Assembly (NCBI RefSeq): GCF_016735115.1
Contig: NZ_JAERQJ010000012.1
Location: 1 to 64,000 of the forward strand
From: Aquimarina mytili
Lineage (GTDB): Bacteria > Bacteroidota > Bacteroidia > Flavobacteriales > Flavobacteriaceae
Length of the DNA: 64,000 nucleotides
Direction: 5' to 3'
Of the stretch, positions 33,834 to 42,321 are shown one piece after another. The position numbers were made by a program, and so were the translations under genes. The notes under the pieces were generated by a model that was not told the DNA's origin, did no database searches, and saw nothing but the letters and a program-made list of their open reading frames with translations. Position 1 is the stretch's first letter. Every line of letters begins with the position of its first letter.

Positions 33834-36335
33834 ATGGCTAAAAGAAAGGTAAGTACAAAAAGGAAAACAACTAAAAATAAAACTTCATTAAGAGAAAAAT
33901 TTACATTATCAAGACAGCAAAAAGTTGTTTTGGGTAGTTTTTTATTCTTTTTGGGGATAGGTTTATTTTTTGCTTTTATTTCATTTTTCTTTAATTGGAA
34001 AATTGATCAGAGCGAAATATCACAATTCTATAACAGAACATCATCGCCCAAAAACTGGTTAAGCAAATTTGGAGCAGTAGTAAGTCATTTCTTTATTTTT
34101 AAAGGTTTTGGTATTTCTGCATTAGTAATCCCGTTTTTAACCTCATTGACAGGTGTATATCTGTTCTTTGATTTAAACAAAAGAAAATTAGCCGGATTTT
34201 GGTTTTGGGGAACTTTGGTAATGATATGGGTTTCAGTTGTTCTTGGATTTACAAAAAGCGAAAATGGTCTGATGGCCGGAATAATTGGATACGAAACCAA
34301 TGATTTCTTACAAGACTATATAGGGTTTATTGGAACGGTACTCGTTCTTGCATTCTTTGCGATTGTATATATAGTAGTACGTTTGCGATATACCCCAGAA
34401 AAACTTACAGCATCTATAAAAAACACACAAAAAGCTATCGCAAAGGATTTTGACGAAACTCCAAAAACAAATAATGGTCATTCAATACCAACGCCGGTTC
34501 CGAGTACAGATGAATCAACAAGTTCTGGTATTAAAGAAAAAATTGATGCAATCATAGCCAGGTCCAAGGAGAAAGTCAAAAAGAGTGAAGAAAAAAGCGC
34601 TAGCCCTATTGTTGAAAGTGTTAAAAAAGAAGAGAATACTAATGAAGTTACCTTAAATCCTACGATTAATGACTTTTACGGTAATCCAAAAAATAGAGAT
34701 TCTGAAATCCCTGAAAAAATAATAATAAAATCTGAAGATAATCCAGAGGATATTGCAATGGAAGTTGAAACAACTGTTGAAGAAGAAGTTGTAAAAAACT
34801 TGAGCAATAAATTGGTCAAAGATTTTGGAGAGTTTGATCCAAAATTAGAACTTGGTAATTATAGGTTTCCAACCATTGATTTACTAAAGGATTATACAGC
34901 TAATGCTGGAGGAATCACAATTGATCAAGGAGAGTTAGAAGAAAATAAAAACAGAATTGTTGAGACTCTTAAAAATTATAAGATTGAGATTGCTCAAATT
35001 AAAGCTACAGTAGGTCCTACAGTTACATTATATGAGATTGTTCCAGAGGCTGGAATACGTATTTCTAAAATTAAAAACTTAGAAGATGATATCGCATTAT
35101 CTTTGGCGGCCTTAGGGATTCGTATAATTGCGCCAATACCAGGAAAAGGAACCATTGGTATTGAGGTTCCTAACAAAAATGCTACCATTGTATCAATGAG
35201 ATCAGCTATTGCATCACCCAAGTTTCAAAATGCTGAAATGGAATTACCGTTATCCCTTGGTAAAACAATCTCTAATGAAACATTTGTAGTCGATTTAGCT
35301 AAAATGCCTCACCTTCTGATGGCAGGAGCAACAGGACAAGGTAAATCGGTAGGGCTTAATGCAATACTAACCTCTTTATTGTATAAAAAACATCCAGCCG
35401 AAGTAAAGTTTGTACTTGTCGATCCTAAAAAAGTAGAACTTACGCTCTTTAACAAGATCGAACGTCATTATCTTGCTAAATTACCCGATACAGAAGAGGC
35501 AATAATTACAGATAATACTAAAGTAATTAATACCCTTAACTCTCTTTGCATTGAGATGGATGCTCGTTATGATCTGCTAAAAAATGCAATGGTTCGAAAT
35601 ATTAAAGAGTATAATACAAAATTTAAGGCTAGAAAGCTTAATCCCGAAAATGGGCATAGATTTTTACCCTATATTGTATTAGTTGTAGATGAGTTTGCTG
35701 ATCTTATTATGACGGCCGGTAAAGAGGTTGAAACACCAATAGCTAGGTTAGCCCAACTAGCCCGAGCAATAGGAATACATTTGATTATAGCAACACAACG
35801 ACCATCGGTTAATGTGATTACGGGTATGATTAAAGCTAATTTCCCTGCACGAATCGCATTTAGAGTAACTTCTAAAATAGATTCACGTACCATTCTTGAT
35901 ACAGGTGGAGCAGACCAATTAATAGGTCGTGGGGATATGTTGTATACACAAGGAAATGATATTATTAGGATTCAATGTGCATTTGTTGATACCCCGGAAG
36001 TAGAAAAAATCACCGAATATATTGGCAGCCAGAAAGCATATCCTGATGCACACTTATTACCAGAATATGTAGGTGAAGAAAGTGGCACAAGTCTTGATAT
36101 AGATAAAAGCGATAGAGATAAACTCTTTAATGAAGCTGCCGAAGTAATCGTTACAGCGCAACAAGGATCTGCATCTCTGTTACAAAGAAAATTAAAGCTA
36201 GGATACAATCGAGCTGGTCGATTAATAGATCAGTTAGAAGCTGCTGGTGTTGTTGGTCCTTTTGAAGGTAGTAAAGCCAGACAGGTTTTAGTTCCTGATT
36301 TAGTTTCACTCCAACAATTATTGGAGCAAGAATAA
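33834..36335 (+). CDS. ftsK: DNA translocase FtsK
   Basis: The 833-aa protein has four or so N-terminal membrane helices (about 30-185), an acidic and lysine-rich linker (about 190-320), the translocase alpha and beta domains with Walker A GATGQGKS (near 498) and Walker B IVLVVDEFADL, and the C-terminal winged-helix gamma domain (GYNRAGRLIDQLEAAGVVGP) that reads KOPS-like sequences. It pumps DNA at the septum and activates XerCD recombination. The length is typical. It probably heads an operon with the LolA-like and LptF/G-like genes. Confidence 0.97.
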   Translation: MAKRKVSTKRKTTKNKTSLREKFTLSRQQKVVLGSFLFFLGIGLFFAFISFFFNWKIDQSEISQFYNRTSSPKNWLSKFGAVVSHFFIFKGFGISALVIPFLTSLTGVYLFFDLNKRKLAGFWFWGTLVMIWVSVVLGFTKSENGLMAGIIGYETNDFLQDYIGFIGTVLVLAFFAIVYIVVRLRYTPEKLTASIKNTQKAIAKDFDETPKTNNGHSIPTPVPSTDESTSSGIKEKIDAIIARSKEKVKKSEEKSASPIVESVKKEENTNEVTLNPTINDFYGNPKNRDSEIPEKIIIKSEDNPEDIAMEVETTVEEEVVKNLSNKLVKDFGEFDPKLELGNYRFPTIDLLKDYTANAGGITIDQGELEENKNRIVETLKNYKIEIAQIKATVGPTVTLYEIVPEAGIRISKIKNLEDDIALSLAALGIRIIAPIPGKGTIGIEVPNKNATIVSMRSAIASPKFQNAEMELPLSLGKTISNETFVVDLAKMPHLLMAGATGQGKSVGLNAILTSLLYKKHPAEVKFVLVDPKKVELTLFNKIERHYLAKLPDTEEAIITDNTKVINTLNSLCIEMDARYDLLKNAMVRNIKEYNTKFKARKLNPENGHRFLPYIVLVVDEFADLIMTAGKEVETPIARLAQLARAIGIHLIIATQRPSVNVITGMIKANFPARIAFRVTSKIDSRTILDTGGADQLIGRGDMLYTQGNDIIRIQCAFVDTPEVEKITEYIGSQKAYPDAHLLPEYVGEESGTSLDIDKSDRDKLFNEAAEVIVTAQQGSASLLQRKLKLGYNRAGRLIDQLEAAGVVGPFEGSKARQVLVPDLVSLQQLLEQE

Positions 36336-36376
36336 AATAATTTAGTTTAAAGATAATAGCAATTAAAGAAAAAATA

Positions 36377-37012
36377 ATGATAAAAAAGGCAATACTTTTA
36401 CTGTTTTTACTAGGAATTACCACCGCACAAGCCCAAAGTGCTAAAAGTCTTTTAGATGAGGTTTCTAAAAAGGTTAAAGGATATACTAATATTGTGATAA
36501 GCTTTAAATATGCCCTTAATAATCCAACAGAAAATGTATCTCAGGAAACTAGAGGAGATGTAACATTACAAGGAAATAAATACCTTCTTAGCCTAATGGG
36601 AACTCAACGAATGTATGATGGCAAAAAAATATACGTTATTATCCCTGAAGATGAAGAGATAAATATATCATCTCAAGATGAAGAAGATGCCAATAGTATA
36701 ACACCTTCTAAAATGTTAACTTTTTATGAAGAAGGATATTCGTATAAAATGGATGCCGTTAGGGATTTAAATGGAAGAAAAATTCAATTCATTAAATTGA
36801 CTCCAATTGATTCTAAAAGTGATTTAAAAGAAATATTACTTGGTATTGATAAGCAAACTAAGCATATTTACAAAATGGTTCAGAAACTTAACAATGGAAC
36901 TAATGTTACTTTTACCGTAAATAGTTTTAAAACGAATCAACCAATTTCTGAAACATTATTTAAGTTTGATGAATCAAAATATGAGAATTACTATATAAAT
37001 CGTCTAGATTAG
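36377..37012 (+). CDS. LolA-like outer membrane lipoprotein carrier
   Basis: The 211-aa secreted protein has a signal peptide ending AQAQ. The mature part (SLLDEVSKKVKGYTNIVISFKYAL) fits the half-barrel LolA fold; GDVTLQGNKYLLSLMGTQRMYDGKKIYVI and FKFDESKYENYYINRLD are typical of the Bacteroidetes LolA-like family. It should carry lipoproteins across the periplasm. It lies 41 bp after ftsK and before a lipopolysaccharide export permease, a conserved flavobacterial order. Being encoded apart from LolCDE is usual here. Confidence 0.88.
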   Translation: MIKKAILLLFLLGITTAQAQSAKSLLDEVSKKVKGYTNIVISFKYALNNPTENVSQETRGDVTLQGNKYLLSLMGTQRMYDGKKIYVIIPEDEEINISSQDEEDANSITPSKMLTFYEEGYSYKMDAVRDLNGRKIQFIKLTPIDSKSDLKEILLGIDKQTKHIYKMVQKLNNGTNVTFTVNSFKTNQPISETLFKFDESKYENYYINRLD

Positions 37013-37076
37013 AACGGTTCTTTTCATAAAGAAAGATTTAATATTAAGACAGTTACATAATTTTATGTATGTTTTT

Positions 37077-37116
37077 CAAAGAACGAGTATTAAAATATAC
37101 GCGTTCTTTGATTTTT
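37077..37116 (+). terminator. Terminator after the LolA-like gene
   Basis: CAAAGAACG and CGTTCTTTG form the core of a stem with inner GTAT/ATAC pairing, followed by ATTTTT. Two bases are mismatched. Partial read-through into the next gene is possible. Confidence 0.7.
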
Positions 37117-37159
37117 AGTAAACATGTCCAATATAAGATAATTCGGAAATACAAAACTT

Positions 37160-38605
37160 GTGAAAATTCTTGACAGATATATTTTAACTACATTTTTAAA
37201 GACATTTTTTCCGCTCTTTATTATTATTATGTTTATCCTTTTATTGCAGACTATATGGCTGTTTATATCAGAATTAGCAGGTAAAGATTTAGATTTTTCT
37301 GTCATTCTAAAGTTTTTAACCTTTGCTACGCCAAGACTAATTCCCATGGTATTGCCACTGACAGTTTTATTAACCTCTATTATGATTTTCGGAAATTTTG
37401 CTGAGAATTATGAGTTTGCGGCAATGAAATCTTCAGGTATTTCTCTTCAAAGAGCAATGAGAACATTGTCTGTTTTCATATTTTTTGTAGGTATAGGTGC
37501 ATTTCTCTTTTCTAATACAGTTATTCCTGCGTCAGAAAAACGATTTATTAATCTCAGAAAAAATATAGTTAAGGTTAAACCCGCTATGGTAATTACTCCC
37601 AATCAATTTAATGATCTGGGAGATATAAATATTAAAGTCGCCGAAAAGTACGGTGATAATGATGAATTTCTCAAAGATATTATTATTCATAAAAAAGCCG
37701 CTCGACCTGGTAATTTTACAGTAATTAAAGCCGTAGATGGAGAGCTAAAAGGAAGTGTTAACTCTGATTTGGTGACATTGGTGCTTAATGATGGTAATTA
37801 TTATGATGAAATTCAACCAAAATCGGCAAAGAGAAGAAAAAAACTCCCTTTTGCTAAGACCCACTTTAAGCAGTACGTTCTTAATATAGATTTGTCTTCT
37901 TTAGATAATGTGGATATGGATGAACAACAATATCATAAAGGATATAATATGCTTAATGTAAATGAGCTAAGTAGTGAGATCGATACCTTGTCTATACATG
38001 TTAATAATAGTGTTACTGCTGTAATAAATAATATAGAAAGAAGAAACGGATTAAAGGACATCAATAAGAATATAAAATATGCGGCACAACAGAGTACTGT
38101 ATCAACGGATATCATAGATTTGAAAGATCATTTTGATACAGGACAAAAATTACAAATTTATAAGCTGGCATATTCTAATACTGATGGAATCATAAGAAAC
38201 ATTAATACTACATTTAGAAATCAAGTTGTTAGAAAGAGAGCTTTAAATAAATACGAGATGTCACTACATGATAAATATGCTCTGGGTATTTCTTGTATTT
38301 TATTATTTTTTGTTGGCGCACCATTAGGAGCAATTATAAGAAAAGGAGGTTTAGGTCTACCAATAGTTATAGGCGTTGTACTATTTCTTACTTATCATTT
38401 CATTGGGATTTTTGCAAAAAATAGTGCTGAAGAAGGAGGGGTTCCTCCATTTATAGGTTCGTGGTTAGCTACATTTATTATATTTCCACTTAGTATATTT
38501 TTAACATACAGAGCTACTACAGATCAAGGGATTTTTAATCTAGATGTATTTATTCAACCGATAAGAGATTTCTTTATAAAACGAGTATCTAAATCTAAGA
38601 AGTAG
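37160..38605 (+). CDS. LptF/LptG family lipopolysaccharide export permease
   Basis: The 481-aa YjgP/YjgQ protein starts at GTG 37160 (MKILDRYILTTFL, the usual family N-terminus). Three N-terminal helices (about 15-120), a large periplasmic domain (about 130-360) and three C-terminal helices (ALGISCILLFFVGAPLGAIIRKGGLG and following) make the standard layout. It forms the inner-membrane part of the Lpt machine that moves LPS to the outer membrane. Whether it is LptF or LptG is not decidable by eye. The periplasmic domain is longer than in E. coli. Confidence 0.92.
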   Translation: MKILDRYILTTFLKTFFPLFIIIMFILLLQTIWLFISELAGKDLDFSVILKFLTFATPRLIPMVLPLTVLLTSIMIFGNFAENYEFAAMKSSGISLQRAMRTLSVFIFFVGIGAFLFSNTVIPASEKRFINLRKNIVKVKPAMVITPNQFNDLGDINIKVAEKYGDNDEFLKDIIIHKKAARPGNFTVIKAVDGELKGSVNSDLVTLVLNDGNYYDEIQPKSAKRRKKLPFAKTHFKQYVLNIDLSSLDNVDMDEQQYHKGYNMLNVNELSSEIDTLSIHVNNSVTAVINNIERRNGLKDINKNIKYAAQQSTVSTDIIDLKDHFDTGQKLQIYKLAYSNTDGIIRNINTTFRNQVVRKRALNKYEMSLHDKYALGISCILLFFVGAPLGAIIRKGGLGLPIVIGVVLFLTYHFIGIFAKNSAEEGGVPPFIGSWLATFIIFPLSIFLTYRATTDQGIFNLDVFIQPIRDFFIKRVSKSKK

Positions 38606-38628
38606 CGTTCTTTTTAGATATCTTTGTG

Positions 38629-38636
38629 AAAATTTT
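38629..38636 (+). promoter_or_regulatory. Putative -7 element (TATCTTTG) for ribB
   Basis: A perfect TAnnTTTG lies 17 nt before the ribB ATG, implying a very short leader. There is no clear TTG box. Confidence 0.45.
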
Positions 38637-38652
38637 TTAAGCTAACACTACT

Positions 38653-39804
38653 ATGTCGCAGATTACTGAGACCAAAAAAAAGATCAAGTTGAATACAATC
38701 CAGGAAGCTATTGAAGATATCCGTCAAGGAAAAGTTATTATTGTTGTTGATGATGAAGATCGAGAAAATGAAGGAGATTTTCTAGCCGCTGCAGAAAAGG
38801 CTACGCCAGAGATGATCAATTTTATGGCTACTCATGGTAGAGGCCTTATTTGTGCTCCTTTAACAGAAAATCGTTGCGAAGATTTGAAGTTGAATATGAT
38901 GGTGGGTAATAATACTGACCCTATGGAAACTGCTTTTACGGTTTCTGTTGATCTAAAAGGAAACGGGGTTACTACAGGGATATCCGCAAGTGATAGAGCC
39001 AATACGATTTTAGCATTAACAGACCCAGATACCAAACCTCATGAGTTGGCACGTCCAGGTCATATATTTCCTTTAAAAGCTAAAGAAGGAGGAGTGCTAA
39101 GAAGAACCGGACATACCGAAGCTGCTATTGATTTTGCTCGATTGGCTGGTCTTAAACCGGCCGGTGTTATTGTTGAGATAATGAATGAAGATGGCACTAT
39201 GGCTCGTTTACCTCAATTGTTAGAGGTTGCTAAAAAATTCGACCTTAAACTGGTCTCAATTGAAGATCTTGTGGCATATCGTATGCAACACGATTCATTA
39301 ATTGATAAAAAAGAAGATTTTGATATTGTAACACGCTTTGGTAAATACAGGCTTAGAGCGTATAAACAAACTACAAATAATCAAATTCATATTGCATTAA
39401 CCCTAGGTAGCTGGAATGATAATGAACCGGTTCTCACCCGAGTTAACTCTACATTATATAATAATGACATTCTGGGGACTTTAACTAACAATGCTGATAA
39501 GAGATTGGACGCAATGTTTCAGCGTATAAATAATGAAGGCAAAGGCGCCATACTCTTTATTAATCAAGAAAGTCAGTCTTTAAATCTCTTAAGTCGTTTA
39601 AGCGCTTTAAAAGAAATTCAGGATGGCGATAGTGTAATAAAAGCTCCAAAGATTATTATGGACTCCAAAGATTTTGGTATCGGAGCACAGATATTACATG
39701 ATATCAATATTCATAAACTACGTTTAGTTTCGAACACTGTTCAACAAAAACGTGTAGGGATGATTGGATATGGATTAGAAATTGTTGAATATGTAGAATA
39801 CTAA
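38653..39804 (+). CDS. ribB: 3,4-dihydroxy-2-butanone-4-phosphate synthase with degenerate GTP cyclohydrolase II-like domain
   Basis: The 383-aa protein has a complete RibB domain (about 15-212): VVDDEDRENEGDF with the acidic metal ligands, MATHGRGLICAP, TGISASDRA and RRTGHTEAAIDFARLAG. This makes the four-carbon unit of riboflavin from ribulose 5-phosphate. Residues 220-383 align with GTP cyclohydrolase II, but the zinc-binding cysteines and the HSECLTGD-type motif are gone (LTRVNSTLYNNDILG instead). The C-terminal half is probably catalytically dead, so a separate RibA must exist elsewhere. Confidence 0.93.
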   Translation: MSQITETKKKIKLNTIQEAIEDIRQGKVIIVVDDEDRENEGDFLAAAEKATPEMINFMATHGRGLICAPLTENRCEDLKLNMMVGNNTDPMETAFTVSVDLKGNGVTTGISASDRANTILALTDPDTKPHELARPGHIFPLKAKEGGVLRRTGHTEAAIDFARLAGLKPAGVIVEIMNEDGTMARLPQLLEVAKKFDLKLVSIEDLVAYRMQHDSLIDKKEDFDIVTRFGKYRLRAYKQTTNNQIHIALTLGSWNDNEPVLTRVNSTLYNNDILGTLTNNADKRLDAMFQRINNEGKGAILFINQESQSLNLLSRLSALKEIQDGDSVIKAPKIIMDSKDFGIGAQILHDINIHKLRLVSNTVQQKRVGMIGYGLEIVEYVEY

Positions 39805-39818
39805 ATTAATTTAGTATT
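39797..39818. terminator. Possible bidirectional terminator between ribB and the aminotransferase gene
   Basis: AATACTAAATT/AATTTAGTATT is a perfect 22-bp palindrome spanning the ribB stop and ending next to the convergent stop at 39820. It is A/T-only apart from one G-C pair per arm, so its stability is weak. Confidence 0.4.
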
Positions 39819-39819
39819 T

Positions 39820-41010
39820 CTACACTACACTCTGTATAGCATCTACCATTTTTGAAGCTCTGTCTTTGACCTCAATTTCTGTCCAGCTTAATTTGATTAA
39901 GCAAGAGATTGTTCTTCCCATCCAGGCATCACTTGCATCAAAAGATTTGTTATTTTTTTGTAAGCCTGTTTGTATTTCTTTAGATAATGTATTCAAAGAT
40001 TTTGGCTCCAATAAGTGCTCCCATTTTTTGTAGTAATGCCAGTTATTATCATACCAATAAAAACAAGCATCTACGCCATGTGCTCCTAGGGCTTTATGAG
40101 CCTTTCTGGCGATATCTTCTGAAGGTAAGAATATACTTAAGAAAGCGTAGCTTTCAACCCCCATTTCAGGTACTCGTCTAAAAGTCACTTCAGGAATTGA
40201 TGATAGGGCATCCCGTAAAATTGTATAGTTCTTTTCCTGAACAGCGATGGTATGATCTAATTTTCTCAATTGCGCTATACCTACGGCAGCATTTAGCTCC
40301 GATAATCTATAATTGTATCCTAAAAATGGATGTGTTTCTGCTCCGCGGTCATTGCCAATATGATCATGGCCATGATCTTGATATTTATGGGCTCTGTCTG
40401 CATACGTTTCAGAGTTAGTAATAATTCCGCCACCTTCTCCGCATGTTACAGTCTTTACATAGTCAAAAGAAAAGCAACCTAAATCACCATAACTCCCAAG
40501 TGGCTTACCATCATAGGTTCCGCCAATAGCCTGGCAGGCATCTTCTAATAAAATAAGGTTGTGTTTATCGCTAATAGCTTTTAGAGCTTTAAGATCGGCC
40601 ATTGATCCGCACATATGAACCGGCATTATGGCTTTTGTTTTTGCAGTAATCGCAGCTTCAACTGCTTTTGGATCCAGAGTTAATGTGTCATCGATGTCGC
40701 ATAAGATGGGAGTAGCTCCAACTGATAATATTGCTTCAAAACTTGCTACAAAAGTGAATGTAGGCATGATTACCTCATCACCTGATCCAATACCAGCACA
40801 TGCCAAAGCTACAGTTAATGCTGCCGTACCGCTAGATACTACTTGAGCATATTTACTTTGCATTTTTTTTGCCAGATCATTCTCTAACTCTAATGCTTTA
40901 TGATGACCATTTCTCATAGGATCAAATCCATATCGCATTAAAACTCCATTATCTAATACATCCTGAACCTCTTTTTTTTCTTCGGCACCAAATAATTCAA
41001 ATCCTGGCAT
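39820..41010 (-). CDS. DegT/DnrJ/EryC1/StrS family aminotransferase
   Basis: The 396-aa PLP enzyme starts at ATG 41010 (MPGFELFGAEEKKEV). A TTG 36 bases upstream overlaps the promoter and is rejected. The family features are AQVVSSGTAALTVAL, MPTFTFVASFEAIL, LLEDACQAIGGTYDGKPLGSYGDLGCFSFDYVKTVTCGEGG (the lysine is in SFDYVKTV) and YRLSELNAAVGIAQL. Members aminate nucleotide sugars or ketosugars for surface polysaccharides. No sugar-biosynthesis genes are adjacent, so the pathway is unknown. Confidence 0.9.
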   Translation of the reverse strand: MPGFELFGAEEKKEVQDVLDNGVLMRYGFDPMRNGHHKALELENDLAKKMQSKYAQVVSSGTAALTVALACAGIGSGDEVIMPTFTFVASFEAILSVGATPILCDIDDTLTLDPKAVEAAITAKTKAIMPVHMCGSMADLKALKAISDKHNLILLEDACQAIGGTYDGKPLGSYGDLGCFSFDYVKTVTCGEGGGIITNSETYADRAHKYQDHGHDHIGNDRGAETHPFLGYNYRLSELNAAVGIAQLRKLDHTIAVQEKNYTILRDALSSIPEVTFRRVPEMGVESYAFLSIFLPSEDIARKAHKALGAHGVDACFYWYDNNWHYYKKWEHLLEPKSLNTLSKEIQTGLQKNNKSFDASDAWMGRTISCLIKLSWTEIEVKDRASKMVDAIQSVV

Positions 41011-41043
41011 AACTGTAGTGTTAAAATTAAAAACTCCTTTCGG

Positions 41044-41051
41044 CAAAAGTA
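41044..41051 (-). promoter_or_regulatory. Putative -7 element for the DegT-family gene
   Basis: CAAAAGTA on the plus strand is TACTTTTG on the minus strand, a TAnnTTTG match 34 nt before the ATG at 41010. It supports the shorter start. Confidence 0.5.
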
Positions 41052-41150
41052 CCGAAAAGAGTTTTGATTTTCCTGTTGCTATTTTATATTTTTTTGAGTA
41101 TTACTATCTAAATACCTGTGATTACTATTTATAAAAACAAAAATGCAGCA

Positions 41151-41780
41151 TTATATAGTAATTATAGTATCCTTAATAGATCTTCTTACCTTTTTAAATT
41201 CAGAAAACATATCATCATGTGCTCGATATCCCACCGGTAACACAAGTACAGAAGTAAGTCCATGGTTACTTAGATTTAGTATTTCATTATATTTTTCAGG
41301 AATAAAGCCTTCCATCGGGCAAGCATCTATTTCTTCTACAGCACATACCGTAAGTAAATTTCCCATTGCCAAATACGCTTGTTTTGATGCCCAGTTATGT
41401 ATTTCTTCTTCTGGTTTGTTTTTAAATGAATCCACTAACTGATCTTTAAATGGTTTTAGTATTTCATCAGGAGTATTTCGAGTAGTTTTTACATTGTCAA
41501 AATATTTGGAAATATAGTCTTCTCCAACAGCATTTTCAATACAAAATACCAATACATGAGATGCATCGGCAACTTGTTGTTGATTCCAGGAATGCTCTGT
41601 AAGCTGTTTTTGAAGCTCTTTGTTTTTGATCACTACTAATTTTAAGGGTTGCAACCCGTATGAAGTAGCTGTTAAGTTAAATGCCTCGATGAGGGTATCG
41701 ATTTTTTCTTGTGGAAGTATTTTTGTACTATCAAATTTTTTAGTTGCATAACGCCACTGCAAACTTTCTATAATATTCAT
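41151..41780 (-). CDS. NAD(P)H-dependent oxidoreductase, nitroreductase family
   Basis: The 209-aa FMN enzyme resembles NfsB. The N-terminal MNIIESLQWRYATKKFDSTKILP, the FMN-contacting SYGLQPLKLVVI, DASHVLVFC, QAYLAMGNLLTVCAVEEIDACPMEGF and VLPVGYRAHDD are standard. It should transfer two electrons from NAD(P)H to quinones, nitroaromatics or flavins in the cytoplasm. The physiological acceptor is unknown. It lies upstream of the DegT-family gene on the same strand, about 100 bp away with a separate promoter between them. Confidence 0.9.
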   Translation of the reverse strand: MNIIESLQWRYATKKFDSTKILPQEKIDTLIEAFNLTATSYGLQPLKLVVIKNKELQKQLTEHSWNQQQVADASHVLVFCIENAVGEDYISKYFDNVKTTRNTPDEILKPFKDQLVDSFKNKPEEEIHNWASKQAYLAMGNLLTVCAVEEIDACPMEGFIPEKYNEILNLSNHGLTSVLVLPVGYRAHDDMFSEFKKVRRSIKDTIITI

Positions 41781-41867
41781 TCGATTTTTTTTAAATGTAT
41801 GGTAAAGATACTATGATAAGATTTATCTTTAACTTCATAATAATAAGAAAAAATTATACAGGATTAT

Positions 41868-42254
41868 ATGAATACTATAGACGAGTTAATAAGTAAATCT
41901 GAAACCAGAATTTTTAAAGCCGTTTTTCCGAATACCACAAATCATTATGAAACTCTTTTTGGAGGCACAGCACTGCAACTCATGGATGAAGTTTCATTTA
42001 TATGTGCAACTCGTTTTAGTAGAAAAAAAGTAGTAACAATATCTTCGGATAAAGTTGATTTTGAAAAACCTATCCCTGAAGGAACTATTGTTGAGTTGGT
42101 GGCTAAAGTTTCTAATGTTGGCAGAACAAGTTGTGTCGTAGATGTTCAGATATACAAAGAAGATATGTATAGTTTTGATAGAGAACTCGCCGTAAAAGGC
42201 TCTTTTAAATTTGTTGCTATAGGCAATGATAAAAAACCAATTCCGATTGTATAA
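41868..42254 (+). CDS. Acyl-CoA thioesterase, hotdog fold (short paralogue)
   Basis: The 128-aa enzyme is a single hotdog domain: FKAVFPNTTNHYETLFGGTALQLMDEVSFICA with the active-site Asp, ISSDKVDFEKPIPEGTIVELVAKVSNVGRTSCVVDVQ. It is shorter than the paralogue at 1670-2212, which has a C-terminal extension. A YciA/YbgC-like housekeeping role with broad acyl-CoA substrates is likely. It is divergent from the nitroreductase gene and convergent with nhaC, with a terminator between. Confidence 0.87.
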   Translation: MNTIDELISKSETRIFKAVFPNTTNHYETLFGGTALQLMDEVSFICATRFSRKKVVTISSDKVDFEKPIPEGTIVELVAKVSNVGRTSCVVDVQIYKEDMYSFDRELAVKGSFKFVAIGNDKKPIPIV

Positions 42255-42264
42255 ATGTATTATA

Positions 42265-42297
42265 TAAAAAAGGCGTATGAAACTCATATGCCTTTTG
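42265..42297. terminator. Bidirectional terminator between thioesterase and nhaC
   Basis: AAAAAGGCGTATG and CATATGCCTTTT form a 12-bp stem with one mismatch and a short loop, flanked by an A-run and a T-run. Confidence 0.8.
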
Positions 42298-42321
42298 TAG
42301 TGTTTTATGTTTTATGCCGTA

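Noticed and set aside
41143-41442. A 99-codon plus-strand ORF
   Set aside because: It is antisense to the nitroreductase coding sequence, which has clear family motifs.
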